Source: Dryococelus australis
Taxonomy: Eukaryota > Arthropoda > Insecta > Phasmatodea > Phasmatidae
Length of the DNA: 64,000 nucleotides
NCBI GenBank assembly: GCA_029891345.1
Contig: CM057000.1
Location: 124,967,338 to 125,031,337 of the forward strand
Direction of reading: 5' to 3'
Below the pieces are notes generated by a model. The model did no database searches, was not told the DNA's origin, and saw only the letters and a list, made by a program, of their open reading frames with translations. This document shows positions 1-10,493 of the stretch, one piece after another (within the stretch, counting starts at the first letter, position 1; each line of letters begins with the position of its first letter). The position numbers and the translations under genes were made by a program.

Positions 1-242
1 TTTTAACAGGATGTGAAACACAAGTATACGCCAGTAAACAGGAACATTGTAAGAGGGAGGAAGATACGCCAGCAACACAGCAGAAGTGTGGACATGAGGA
101 GTCAGAGAGGCACGTAAACAACTGTAAGTGGAGCGGATCAACAGGCAAAAACTGCACCATGACGGCAAGCAATGCTCAGCTTTCACATGCCAACAGTATC
201 ATTAGTCCTGGCATAAGCTAAGATGCAATACCATCTATTCTT

Positions 243-626
243 TTGTTAATGGTACAAAACATTATTTTCGAGCCAGCTGCTCTGAGAATATACTTTGGCG
301 CGAAAGAGCAGTGTACTGTTTATAATTTAGACAGACGCCCATGTTATTATGAACCTATAGTTTCACTCAAGGAATTAGACCACGATATTCCGCCCGAACA
401 CCAGGCCACCTTCCAGTGCTTGCTGGAAGAGAATCGAGACTTATTCGCCACGCACGACGCCCTGTGTCGAACCATGGTGGCCGAACACGAGATACCGTTG
501 GAAAAACAGGGACCTAGCCTGACTCCACTGCTAAGTTATTTACCTCATCAGGCAAAAGTTATCCATCAACAAATACAGCAAATGTTCGCAGATGGCATAA
601 TAGAACAACTACAACTCTGCATCTAA
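243..626 (+). pseudogene. gypsy pol fragment: protease-RT linker and RT N-terminus
   Basis: A 127-residue open stretch carries the typical Ty3/gypsy run-in to reverse transcriptase: an acidic segment with LLEENRDLFAT, then a glutamate/histidine motif (EHEIPLE), a P-L-L-S-Y-L-P segment where active copies have P-Y-R, and the helix ending FADGIIEQ, matching the usual ML..GIIEPS. RT catalytic motifs lie beyond its stop. The upstream 240 bases show no readable gag or protease. It is a fragment of the element spanning 1-5580, not an independent gene; the first ATG is simply the first one after a stop. Confidence 0.75.
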
Positions 627-1186
627 AAACGACAGAAATAGGTTATTCTGTGTATATTTCTGGTCGTTGAACCAGACAACCCGCAGTGCACTTCCCCCTT
701 ACATTAGTGTAAAAGCCACCTTAAGTTTGCTCTGGCAAGCAAAAATATTCACATCATTGGACCTTAAAAGTGGTTACTGGCAGGTATTACTAAAGTTGGC
801 AGATCGGGAGAAAACATAGGTTCCAATTTTGCATGATGCCGTTAAGGTTTAACTGTACCCCTGCGGCCTTCCAATCAATAATAGTACATATCTTAGACTG
901 CCTCATTGGGGAGTACATCGTCACATACCTTTATAATCTAATTGTAATCTAGTCCAACTGGGAATAACACATAGTGCACTTACATGTTGTGTTGGAAAGA
1001 CTGGCGACAAAAAAATGTAATGTGGGAAAAACATCCTTCAAATGCCTAGGGTACGTTGTGAGCGAGATAGGCAGCAAGCCAAATCCGAAACAGCTCCGAG
1101 TAGCAGACTATGCAGCCCCGCACACAAGAATACAGTTATGCAATTTCTTTGCACTGGCTAACTGGCTGCATGAGCAGCAGTTATAA
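627..1186 (+). pseudogene. gypsy reverse transcriptase core and thumb, broken
   Basis: Translation across several frames recovers RT landmarks: the S-L-D-L-K-S-G-Y-W-Q-V block near 757-786 (first catalytic Asp region), a changed F-N-x-x-x-A-F-Q block near 840-890, then after frameshifts the segment with FKCLGYVVSEIG and KPNPKQL near 1036-1105, equivalent to the FLGH.VS..GI..DP.K motif after the YxDD palm. The YxDD motif itself is unrecognisable around 930-960. The loss of this catalytic box and in-frame stops show a dead copy. Confidence 0.7.
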
Positions 1187-1299
1187 CAGCACCACTAATG
1201 GAGTTGCTGTCACCACAGCATAGGTTTTAATGAACAAACGAAGAAGAGTAGTTGAACAAGAAAATTACGGAAAAGTTTCAGAATTGTCCCACACTTGCT

Positions 1300-1730
1300 C
1301 ACTATGACGTGAGAAGATATTTGTATTTACAAATGGATGTGAGCCAATAAGTAGTAGGCGCTGTCCTGTACCAGCATGACGAACACGAGAATAGGCATGT
1401 CATCTATTTTGCTTGTGCAAAGCTCGGGCCTAATAGATACCAATATAATATGAATGGGCGAGAATGCCTAGCAGTCATGTTGGCTCTAAAAAAAAACAAG
1501 GTCCGTATTTAGAATACCAGTGATTCACCTTTCGAATGGACAACAGGTGTCTTGTTTGGCTCCATAGTATGTGTGAAGCACATAGGAAGTTGATGAGATG
1601 GGTGCTAATGCTACAAGCATACTATTTTGAGGTACAAAATGTGCGCGGTAAAAAAGTGAGTTGGCAGCCACCTGTCACAAGATCTGAATAGTGACATCAT
1701 TGTCAGAGGCAAAGCGGAATGGGATGATAT
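1300..1730 (+). pseudogene. gypsy RNase H domain remnant
   Basis: Reading near 1320-1500 gives the hallmarks of Ty3/gypsy RNase H: an aspartate followed by S and a G-A-V-L-x-Q block, then a HVIYFACAKLG segment (usually P-I.Y.SR.L), Y-Q-Y-N-M (usually NY...E.E), and the ECLAVMLALKK helix. Near 1600-1690 follows a segment resembling the end of the domain (R-W-V-L-M-L-Q-A-Y-Y-F-E-V). An A-rich run and stops interrupt it at 1490-1520. It belongs to the pol fossil and has lost continuous coding capacity. Confidence 0.6.
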
Positions 1731-1875
1731 CCTGATCACATACCACACAGGAAGCATTACCACAAATCAGTGTGCAACAGATTAGCACAAGAAGTAATGG
1801 TGTTCTTATCCATGAACTATACCTTGCTCAATGCAAGTGCAGCAGGGATGTGCACTCAGTTAAGAGAAAATAAAA

Positions 1876-2290
1876 ATGTGGGCACAGACAGGTGTAGATA
1901 ACTGGCCAGTCATCGATGGGAGATTAGAGACTTGTATGCCCAATGCCATTACAAAATGGTGGCTGTATGTCCCCATGTGTGTACGGGAACAAGTGATCAC
2001 TTTTGTGCATAGCGGAAATGGAGTGGGACATCTCGGATTAGACCAGACTGTCAGAAAAATGCACAAGCAATTTTTCTGGCCCAAACTGACAAGATACACA
2101 CATCAGTATTTGCAAAAATGTGTCACGTTTAACACTTTTAAAGCAAGGAGAACAGGCGGCAGGCAACAACAATAGCCACGTGTCCCCCGAAAGCCTTTTG
2201 AAATGATATGTTTTGACCTCATAGGCCATTACATTAGGAGTACAAAAATGAAAAGTTTCATAGTAGTGACGTGTACCACATGCCCTCCCC
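1876..2290 (+). pseudogene. gypsy integrase zinc-binding domain and start of core
   Basis: The 1876-2175 frame contains H-L-G-L-D-Q-T-V-R-K-M followed by FFWPKLTRYTHQYLQKCVTF and a second expected cysteine position replaced by F-N: the H2C2 integrase N-terminal finger, with the last cysteine lost. After a stop at 2173 the next frame gives P-F-E-M-I-C-F-D-L-I-G, the usual P-.E.V..D..GP entry to the catalytic core with the first catalytic aspartate, then KSFIVVT. Homology is lost after about 2280 and resumes near 3590. Confidence 0.7.
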
Positions 2291-3590
2291 CCAACTACAG
2301 TTTGTCTGGCCGTAACCTGCAACATTACGCAGCAGTGCTGTGCGCTTTACCAACAGGCAGAGCACTCGCCAGGTCGCCGGTGAGGGATCGGGATAGATGC
2401 AGTGCAGAGCAGTGCAAGGTCACGCAAGTGTAGTGCAGCCGATGGTTACAATGGTTATGTAGAGAGACTCCACGAGGCGGAAGAATATGGAAATAGACCT
2501 GGCTATAATAACATAACTGTTGTTATGTTTTTATTAAAGGTTTTATTGCGTGTTTTGTTTCTTTGTTTCATTTTTAACGTATTTTCATTTTTCTCATCAC
2601 ACATCCAGTGTTATGTCCATTATGTAATTTTTAAAAAGGGTTTCATTTAATAGCATTATACAAGGCAGAGTATTGCAGGTTGTAACAGAAAGTAATGACG
2701 CTCTGGTGTGTGGGTCAGCTGAGCCCTGCTGCGCATCAGGCGGGAACATTAGTCAGCGAGTAGCATCGTACGAGTGTGGTGCATGTCATTGTGATTTTCG
2801 GCTTTTCCCACACGCACTGGGTGGCATTCAACATTTTGGTATGGACACTTCATTGCAATAGACTTTAATTAATTCCGGAACCTTTTTCGCATATAACCGC
2901 TCAGTATACCATCCTCTCTTCCCGTAGAAGTAGCATTGCCTCAGGAAGACTAATTCTGCCATAACTTATTTGTGTCATAAGACTTCTATCATTGTAACCA
3001 CAGTGGCTGGTCTGATTTGCTACCCTTCATTGTGTAAGTGCTCTCCTGGTGGGAGATTTAATTTCATCGAACAAATACATCTGTGAACTGAACAGTATGA
3101 GATTTATTTTGATCGCTATATGCGTGTGACGGGATGGGCTCTAAAGATATCCGTTCACACCATGCCTTACGTCATTAGTTTTTGCAAGTGTCAGTTGTAA
3201 TTAATGTTCCATGTCTTATGGGCATGTGGTTAGCCCTAACGATTTACATACACGAGTGTTAATGGCTACTCAATTTTCCTGCCACAAGAAGCATCATGGT
3301 ATATAGTTGACCCACCGGCTACCGTTTAGCAAACACCTACAAAATCATCCATATGGAATAACAATCAACAGGGCAGAGGTTACCAGCATTATAGACGAGG
3401 TGATTTAATCCTTGTGGATGGCTCGCAACCCCGAGATCAGCAGAATCAAAAATCATCTTGACGTCGCCCCAATGGCATCTGACAACTATCCAGGTAAACC
3501 ACATTCTAGACCTCTTCTTCCCCATCCTGAAAATAGTATCCTACACCTTTAACGGTGTCAAAATGGTGGGCCAAAGTTCAAGTAGGTTCA
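2290..3590. other. Foreign insertion in the integrase; no gene recognised
   Basis: This stretch separates two halves of the integrase core. It holds a T-rich tract (2520-2640), a G+C-richer part (2690-2830) and several short frames with no recognised family. No clear inverted or direct terminal repeats were found by eye, so its type (solo LTR, MITE or composite debris) is undecided. A short frame around 3458-3664 overlaps the resumption of integrase homology. Confidence 0.45.
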
Positions 3591-3900
3591 TTGTGCCACA
3601 TTTTGACCTCGTCAGTAGTTGTTACAGACAGTTTCTCAAGGTGGGTGGAGACATATGCAATTAGCTGTGCATGGAAATCAAATATTGTGAATGTGTTGAA
3701 CGAGGAATTTTTCCCCAGGTACGGATATCCCATGAACTAGCTAACAGACAATGGGTCACAATTCATGGGCATAATGTGAGCTGATTGGTCCACGTGGTGG
3801 GGGGTGAAACACCTTCGGACGGTGTATTATCACACGAGCCAATGCCACAGAGTGCCATAATCAGGATCTAAAAATCTTAGTTACGCTTCTGTGTGGGAGA
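3555..3900 (+). pseudogene. gypsy integrase catalytic core, second half
   Basis: Translation gives V-V-V-T-D-S-F-S-R-W-V-E-T-Y, N-V-L-N-E-E-F-F-P-R-Y-G-Y-P, a stop, then LTDNGSQFMG, the second catalytic aspartate box of DDE integrases. Farther on, a frame-shifted G-V-K-H-L-R-T-V-Y-Y-H-T-S-Q corresponds to the usual GI.H..T..YHPQ.N before the catalytic glutamate. Stops inside the motif order mark it as dead. Confidence 0.75.
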
Positions 3901-4430
3901 TCGCCATGCCACATGGGCCGAACACCTACCAGATGCCCTATATACCCTCCGCCGCAGTGTAAAGACTACAACAGGGAAGTTACCGACCGATGTCCTACTC
4001 GTACATAACCTGAAATTGCCAGGTGAAGCATGGTGCCCACTAGAGAAAACATCTATCAAGTCACCCGTCACCCGGTAGTGAGATGTCATGACAGCAACTA
4101 CGAGATATCCGTCAACATCAGGAATAATATGCAGGAAAATGGCTGCCAATAACCTTGTGGCCACCGCCAACTCTACATACAGGTCAACGGGTCTATGTGT
4201 GGGCTCACCCACAGTCCATTGCCCACAAAGATTTCCGTACCAGATTTGCAGCTAACTGGACTGGACCGCACAAAGTCCTGGAAAGCCACAGGCCCACCAT
4301 ATATACTGTCCGGATCGACAAGAGGAAGGTATGTGTGCATCGGTATGACATCCGGCTCGTGCCAGGTGTCATCACCGACGAAGTCATGCCAGATGCCTCA
4401 GGTTCCCACGACGGGAATGGCGATGCCTAG
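3893..4430 (+). pseudogene. gypsy integrase C-terminal region
   Basis: The 3893-4078 frame reads ATWAEHLPDALYTLRRS and T-T-G-K-L-P-T-D-V-L-L, the standard W...L..A..A.R....STG.SP.ELL segment after the core. After a frameshift, 4155-4430 gives G-Q-R-V-Y-V-W and F-R-T-R-F-A-A-N-W-T-G-P-H-K-V-L-E with a following Y.VR and H..DIRLV, matching the SH3-like C-terminal domain (G..V.l......k....W.GPy.V). The frame continues past 4430 into a low-complexity tail. Confidence 0.7.
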
Positions 4431-5362
4431 CTTCCACAAGCAGCTAGAGAAGAACTAATTGCAGCGGCAAATCCCAAGGGAAAGTCTCTAACAGACCTGC
4501 AACTTCGCAACAAGGGAGGAGAACCACCCCTGGTGAGCCAGGACTGGGACGACTCCGACGAGTAGGCACAAGGCGGTACGGAGGTGGAAACCACAACAGC
4601 ACCTCAAGCAAGCACACTACCAGTTGGGGTAGAAAGCCTGGTAGCGCCCGGCACATCAGTACCTGACAGGGAGCTCCCGATGGCTGACCCAGGTGTTGTG
4701 GACTGCACGGCACTGACAAGTGCACCTGCACCAACACCGGTACCCATACCGATGCCAGCACTTCTGGTAGAGAAAGTACCTGCTATCGCCTGGACACCCG
4801 ATGTTGCGATGCAACTAACGATGGAGAAAACAACTACACTAGCATAACTTGCATCAGGTGACAATTCTGGTCTCACTGCTACCATATCAACAGTGTCGGG
4901 GCGGCTCGCCGGTATGGGTACTGCTATTGAAGGCATAGTCATCTCGGCAGGGAAGCAGCAAGAATGTCGTCTTGGGCTAGGGGGTCACAGTTAGCTGACC
5001 ATCAACCCCTGATCGCCTCCCGCACGGATCGCACCCATGAAACAGACAGTGGAGAAGAGGCAAGCATTGACGAGTGGAATAGCAGTAGCGAGTCGGCAGA
5101 CTCGTTCTGACCCTGCCGCACACGTCAGTGGAGACTGCTGCCACCTGCATGCAGCACATGCAGCGGCGTGAAGACGACCTGCACAGCAACAACACAGATC
5201 GCCATAGCCACGTGTGGCTCCGAGGACAACCATGCCGCGAAAAACCGCGAAGATCAACAGCTAGGGAAGACAGTGGAAAGTAATGATGCCCGACAGATAG
5301 TGCAACTGCCAATACAACCAAAGTTAGAAAACCCCACTGTTCCCAATTACAGTCTGCCGAAC
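4431..5362 (+). other. Tail between integrase and probable 3' LTR
   Basis: Between the integrase end and the putative LTR, plus-strand frames are rich in Pro, Thr, Ala and Val (for example 4584-4847 with repeated P-T-P-V-P-I-P-M-P). No envelope-like signal peptide, transmembrane segment or cysteine pattern was seen. It may be a low-complexity pol extension, a decayed third ORF or untranslated sequence. The minus-strand 156-residue frame at 4977-5447 overlaps the LTR and looks like a chance opposite-strand frame. Confidence 0.4.
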
Positions 5363-5580
5363 TGTGGCAATTTGTTGTGCGCCGACCTAGGAAATTGCAT
5401 TTGTCCTTAGGTTGGTGTGTTGTATTTTGTTGTACATCTGTACGCACTCATTATTTGTACAATTAATGACTAGAAAAAATTCGTGAATTATGTTGGAACT
5501 TAAATAAAATGTAATGTATTGATATCAGACTTGCACGCATTGTCCGTCTTCCCTCCGCTTCGATGCTCTCATTTGTCACA
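5363..5580 (+). repeat. Probable 3' LTR of the gypsy element
   Basis: The segment starts TGTGGCAATTTG and ends CATTTGTCACA, so it has TG...CA ends in a short inverted repeat (TGT/ACA). An AATAAA polyadenylation signal lies at 5503-5508, followed by a GT/T-rich stretch, as expected for the R region. It is 218 bp. No convincing polypurine tract is visible just upstream. The matching 5' LTR would be outside the window, so the boundaries rest on position and end motifs only. Confidence 0.45.
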
Positions 5581-7091
5581 TTAAGGTAAGTGCTACACTG
5601 TTATAAGGAAGCTGTCCCTCCAGAATGAGTCATAGCGTGTGTTGCTTGCTTACAGCTGTGAGTAAAGGTTCAGTGCCCCATGCTACCAGCCTACTTAAGT
5701 TAATCATATTTGCACTTTTTATTTGGTGTTTCTGTGTTACTTTTCATTGTATATTCTATATCATTGAATTATTCTTTGCACATAATTTCAGCTGCAGTTG
5801 TAATAAATGTGTGTTAACAGGGGAAAAATTAAACATGCTTTAATTATTTCTGTCAATTTACGTGTTACGAATAGTCACTTTGTGGCGAATTACTTGCCTT
5901 CGTACATATTTCATTGAGCATAAAACACGTTTCATGATCTGCAACCATTCCGGAAATTTTCGCGGTGTCCATGTTATGCGGACCATCTGTATATACTAGT
6001 AGCCTACAGTACCGAATATTAGAATTGCACCATTAAGAAGGACGAACATGAAGTATCTTACATTGAGCAAATGAGTAAAGCAAGTTAGGGTAATGATGTG
6101 ATTAGTTGTACATCCGAGTGGCACGTCATGTGCCCCAATGGCTATACTGATGAGCGGCGTATAGAGGTACGTGCACACTTGTCCCGCAATGGACTGGCGG
6201 CATTTATAGCTCCTAATGCAGTTTGGAATCAGATACATAGGTTTATATGAGACCTCGGTAGTATAATTATCCTCATTCGGAGGCAAGAGCACGGAGCGCC
6301 AGAGTGCCGGAGCTATTCATGCTTTATCATTTGGGTCTCCTGGCGTCTATTTTTCTGCCATTTAGTATGTCAGTGACCTTGATGTTGACCTTTTAACTTG
6401 ATCCCAGATACCTTCAACTTTGAAAACCCAAAAAAAATCCCTAAAATTTATAAAAATCTTAATAAAATCATTAAAAGATTGTTTTATTAAAATGATCAAA
6501 AATGTATTATATAAAGTTATTAATTTTAATGTGCCTATTAAATTATTGGGAAATTTATTTTCAAAAATTTATTGTTAAAATCAATTATTACTAATAATAA
6601 CTATACAAAAATTATTTTAGAAATTTGGAGGTCCCATTTTCCAATATATTTAATCACCCAATAGCCCCACCCCAACACCAATTACTTACCTCCATTTGAC
6701 CAAATAGTGGCATTCCTGCCATCCCCACCATTGATTTTCATTAGCTAATTACTCCACTTCACTTCCCTCCACCCACACTTACCAACTTACCTTCGTTCGA
6801 CATCCTTACCACCTCACATTTGCTTATTCTATCGTATGCAACCACCTTGGTGGTTTTATCGTTTGTCATTTATTTACATTTTCAACAACTAGGTGCTGCT
6901 AGTTTATTAATAAATAAATGACATGCCAGGCAGTACTAATTTCTCAATTTAGCCACCATGCGAGATGTCGTCCTCTCTTAGCTATGCCCAACACACCATC
7001 TTGTTTTTTCTGTCAGTTCACTCGTATAGTAATGAGCAGTAATCATTCGGTATATGTAAATGTTACCAGCTAAAGCAATCGAAATGGACGT
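5581..7091. other. No gene seen; AT-rich sequence
   Basis: T-rich and A-rich tracts dominate (for example 5700-5780 and 6410-6620). No ORF of recognisable family, TIR pair or tRNA-like motif was identified. The last part (about 6980-7090) may contain the 5' end of the Tc1 element, but its inverted repeat was not located. Confidence 0.5.
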
Positions 7092-7212
7092 ATGACGAGA
7101 GCTGAGCGAGATAGAAGGGAGCATGATTTTCGATGCTCACCGATTAGGTGTTTCCATCTTGAGATATCTGGCTGGTTTCAGTTACCACATTCAATAGTGA
7201 GTGATGTAAGTA

Positions 7213-7690
7213 GTGGTGAAATGGAAATGCCAGAGTGTTATGAAACCCCAACCTCGACAAACAAAGTCAAGAACATTGACAGATAGTGACCGGGCAGGCT
7301 TTCGAATTGTGGTGAAGTCAAACCGACAAGCTTCGTTAGAAACAATGGCCATAGACTTTCGATTGGCACCTTTAAGTGTCACAAGGACTCGTACCATTCG
7401 TCGAGAAGTGCTTTCCCTTGGAGTACTTGGGCGAGCTGCAGCACGTTCACCAATAATCACTGCACTGGACGTTCGCTGCCGATTACAGTGTTGTAAAACA
7501 TGTCACTTGTAGACTCCAGAACTATGAAAGAGCATCATATTGATTGATGAATCACATCACAGATTGTGGCATTCTGGTGGATGTGTATGGACCTGGCGAA
7601 TGCTAGGTGTGTGTATACCGCGTGTATTGTTCTCATGTGAAGTTTGGCGAAGGATGCATTATGGCGTGGGCCTGTTTTTTGTGTTTTGGT
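7213..7690 (+). pseudogene. Tc1 transposase fragment, N-terminal part
   Basis: The 99-residue frame at 7213-7512 matches the Tc1 DNA-binding domain: a T-D-x-D-R start, basic R-I-V-V-K-S-N-R helix, the T-R-T-I-R-R-E recognition helix and the G-R-A-A-A-R-S-P segment. After its stop, downstream frames continue with the catalytic-domain motifs D-E-S and W-H-S-G-G. A transposase of this family is normally about 340 residues; this one is cut by stops and by the MITE at 7713. Confidence 0.7.
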
Positions 7691-7712
7691 CTTGATTCCA
7701 CTGTGTTTTATA

Positions 7713-7941
7713 GGCTATTCACGGTAATGTGAGCACTTTTGAAAGCCATCTCATTTGGAATGGTAGTCAATAAATATATGTTATTTAACCTTAGATGTTA
7801 ACTTCCGAGTGCTGTGGAATAGCCACACTGTGTGTTACTTACATGGCAATATTTATTTTAAAAGTTGGTTAAAGAACAAAAAATGGCTGAAAGGTATAAA
7901 TAAAAAGGGCATCAAAAGTGCTCACTTTTACATGAACAGCG
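7713..7941 (+). mobile_element. TA-flanked MITE, family A copy 1, inside the Tc1 element
   Basis: It begins GGCTATTCACGGTAATGTGA right after a TA (7711-7712) and ends with the inverse, AGTGCTCACTTTTACATGAA then CAGC. It is about 229 bp and A+T-rich with no coding capacity. Its interior matches copy 5 (63134-63816) over most of its length, for example TCATTTGGAAT..GTCAA.AAATATAT. Tc1 transposase homology stops at its left end and resumes at its right end, so it inserted after the Tc1 element was in place. The right-hand TA has decayed to TG. Confidence 0.8.
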
Positions 7942-8383
7942 TGCTGTTACACGAACCAGTAATGCCACAGCTTATGAGGCAATATTGTACAATTCTATGC
8001 TACCCACCCAGGCAATAATTTGGAGCTGACACTTAATTTTCAACATGATAGTGCACCCGGGCCGAATGGTTTGGTGATTTGGGATTGAATGAAATTAAAT
8101 CGCCTGTCCAAATCCCTGGCATAATCTCAATCGAGCATTCCTGGAATGAGCTACAGCTCTGATTAACAACCAGACACCCGGCCCTAAAATACTATAGAAC
8201 TGTTGGCCTCGTTGCAGGTGGAATAGAAAAATACATGTAGACATCTATCAAAATTTAGTGGAAAGTCGAACACACCACAGTGTCCCAAGGTTTTCTTAAA
8301 AAGACAGGAACACTGTCACGTGCACAAAACATACCCCAAAACTCCACAATCATTCACTCATAATTACCATTGAGAGTACATAA

Positions 8384-8585
8384 TCTTTATTTATAAAATC
8401 CTTTGTGTGTGACTCAATCACATCATCACAAACAAACCGTTGGACCAATCAGACCATATTTACACCATATGTTACTGAGGTGACGAGTAAGGTTTTAGTT
8501 ATGTTTGATTCCGATAGGTGGCACTGGAGTCTAACTTCTATAGTGATGGGCCAATTTTGCTCATATGACATGTGGCAAGCTGGGC
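8384..8585 (+). mobile_element. Helitron 5' end fragment
   Basis: The segment starts TCTTTATTTATAAAATCC after an A, then has TGTGTGTGACTCAATCACAT, a CAAACCGTTGGACCAATCAGACC block and the GATTCCGATAGGTGGCACTGG motif. The same order occurs at 15668-15890, which begins TCTTCTATAAATATGAAATCC. A 5' TC after A plus a conserved subterminal block is typical of Helitrons. The copy is truncated after about 200 bp. Confidence 0.6.
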
Positions 8586-10493
8586 CATGGGGGGAATGAG
8601 GTATGGTGGATAGGAAATGCTACTTGCCAGGGTTAATGGTGCCAGCCCGCGGTGCGAGCACGAAGTTATACTTGCTAGAGACTCCTCCTCTCGGGTCTTG
8701 ATGGCCGACGACTATTGGCCTGCCCCCATGTCCACGTCTTGATGGATGTTATAAGTTGAAAGTACCTTTCTGCCAGTCGTAAACTAAACTCCAAATCGCC
8801 TCATATAGTCAGGGATGTCGGCCCCCCTGATACACAAGCTCACTCCCGAAGGGTTATTTTGGCTACCCGACACCATTATTAAAATATGTGGTCATGGTAA
8901 AGTTACAAGGTAAGGTTAAGTAGCCGATAAACAGTTAACCATAATAAAATGTTGATATTTCACCAGTATGTATTTATTACAAGTTCTTCCCCATTGGGAC
9001 ACTGAAGTTTACATACCGCCATTTTTGCCAGGCGGGCTCTTATACAGACGAAATGGCCATAGGGCCTATGAGCTTGTGTCATAGTATGCCTTGGCCATGG
9101 TAAAGATGAGCCGAGGGTGAGAGAGAGTGTACTTCGGGCAAGCAATAAACAAGACGTTCCGGTAGAATAACGTTAATTTAGCAAAATTACAGTATGAATA
9201 TCAAATGGAGATGAAGTGCCCGGAACACTGCTGCTTGGTGGCACTCTCACGAGATCTAAAACACTACTACTGTCTGTTTGGCATTGAGGCTGCTCACTGA
9301 CCGTTGCTCCCGCCCAAACATCACATTGACATAATTTTACATACAGTGAAATAAAATGAATGGAATGAAATGGGCTATACCATGCCAATGAGATACACAT
9401 ATAAATTAACTCTTAACAACAAAACGTAAAAGCACATGTTAAAAATATATAAATAATTACACATGTTCGACCAGACCGCATTGCTGTGGCAACCTAACCT
9501 CAACATTGACACATTCAAATAAACATTAATATCTTTATAGGGCCTGTCCCCAGTCAAGTTTATTATGTCTATGATTTGTGTTCGTGGCAAAACATGTGAG
9601 TTCATATTAATATGTATAAAAACACTTCAAAAAAAATTTTATGATTTTACAGTAGCTATTTGCCTCGTGGCCATATGTATCAACCCACTTTAATGCGTCG
9701 TTTTGGAACGAGGTAGGAAATTCCAGTATTTAAATACTGCCATTAGTGGTCGAACAACTTTAAAATATAAAATGTTAAAAATTATTTGCAATGCATTAAA
9801 ATTACATTAGTAATCATCATAAATATTATAGAGATGTCTATTTGTCACAATAGCCTCGTCTGTGGCCGTTCAAGTAGTGCACAAAATGGCGCCTCTATAA
9901 CACAATCTGTTGGCAACATAATAATTACGTAAACACAGGATTGCACTCAAATATACTAAAACAATAATAATAAAATTTAAAGAGACCATTTGTCTTGTAG
10001 TTACGTGACATGGGTAACATGAGAAAATATAACACTGACATAACATATAGCATACATACACATTGACCCTCAAAATGTAAATACTAAAAGTAAACAAAAG
10101 CACTTCGAACTCGTCCTAGCGTATGGACATTGACATTCGTACAAGTACGTACCTGGTTGCATGGTAACCTAACTTCACATATGTGTGCATACTGATGCAC
10201 GATACGGAACACGGACATTTACATAGCATGATTTATTATTTGACACTTATACAATAACACTTGTGGCATTGTAGGATGATGATGTACAAATACAAAATGA
10301 ACACACACTGCACACTCCCTAACATCTGACATAACCCTAATTAAACCTTCTACATGCCATTGCACTTGACACACAACATGCACAAGGCATTGGTTCGTCG
10401 ACTCGGGTGCTCCACTGTGATGTGTTGCATTCTTGACGTCTCTGCTGGCACGGCGTGGTGAATGGCCTGAGGCCTAGACACTGTCGACGTCGT
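8586..10493. other. No gene seen
   Basis: The segment 8600-8870 is G+C-richer than the surroundings and reads like untranslated sequence of a retroelement, but no family was recognised. From 9180 to 10490 it is AT-rich. Similar phrases recur around 9480-9510 and 10160-10180 (CAACCTAACCTCAACAT against TAACCTAACTTCACAT), hinting at an old internal duplication. No ORF or TIR is supported. Confidence 0.4.

Larger units (their letters stand above)
1..5580 (+). mobile_element. Decayed Ty3/gypsy LTR retrotransposon, 3' part
   Basis: Successive frame-broken fragments keep the Ty3/gypsy pol order: linker and start of RT (243-626), RT core (about 640-970), RT end (974-1186), RNase H (about 1300-1700), integrase zinc finger (1876-2175), integrase core (2190-2290 and 3590-3900), integrase C-terminal part (3890-4430), a proline/threonine-rich tail, and a probable 3' LTR (5363-5580). 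Stops and frameshifts occur in every domain, so it cannot encode a working polyprotein. The 5' LTR and most of gag and protease lie outside the window. About 1.3 kb of unrelated sequence lies inside the integrase core. The domain order is directly visible; the clade within Ty3/gypsy was not resolved. Confidence 0.85.
7092..8290 (+). mobile_element. Decayed Tc1-like DNA transposon
   Basis: Fragments follow the Tc1 transposase order. 7213-7512 carries LTDSDRAGFRIVVKSNR followed by T-R-T-I-R-R-E-V-L-S-L-G-V-L-G-R-A-A-A, the second helix-turn-helix and linker of Tc1 proteins. 7545-7690 reads D-E-S-H-H-R-L-W-H-S-G-G with V-W-T-W-R, the usual second catalytic Asp region, then a block resembling GGGIMVWGCF. 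After a MITE interruption, 7945-8170 resumes with T-S-N-A-T-A-Y, then F-N-M/Q-H-D-S-A-P (third motif) and a decayed S-P-D-L-N-P-I-E region. Stops and frameshifts are many. The terminal inverted repeats were not identified, so the limits are approximate. Confidence 0.75.

Noticed and set aside
4977-5447. 156-residue minus-strand frame
   Set aside because: It is opposite to the gypsy tail and runs into the probable LTR; no motif, and a second minus frame overlaps it.
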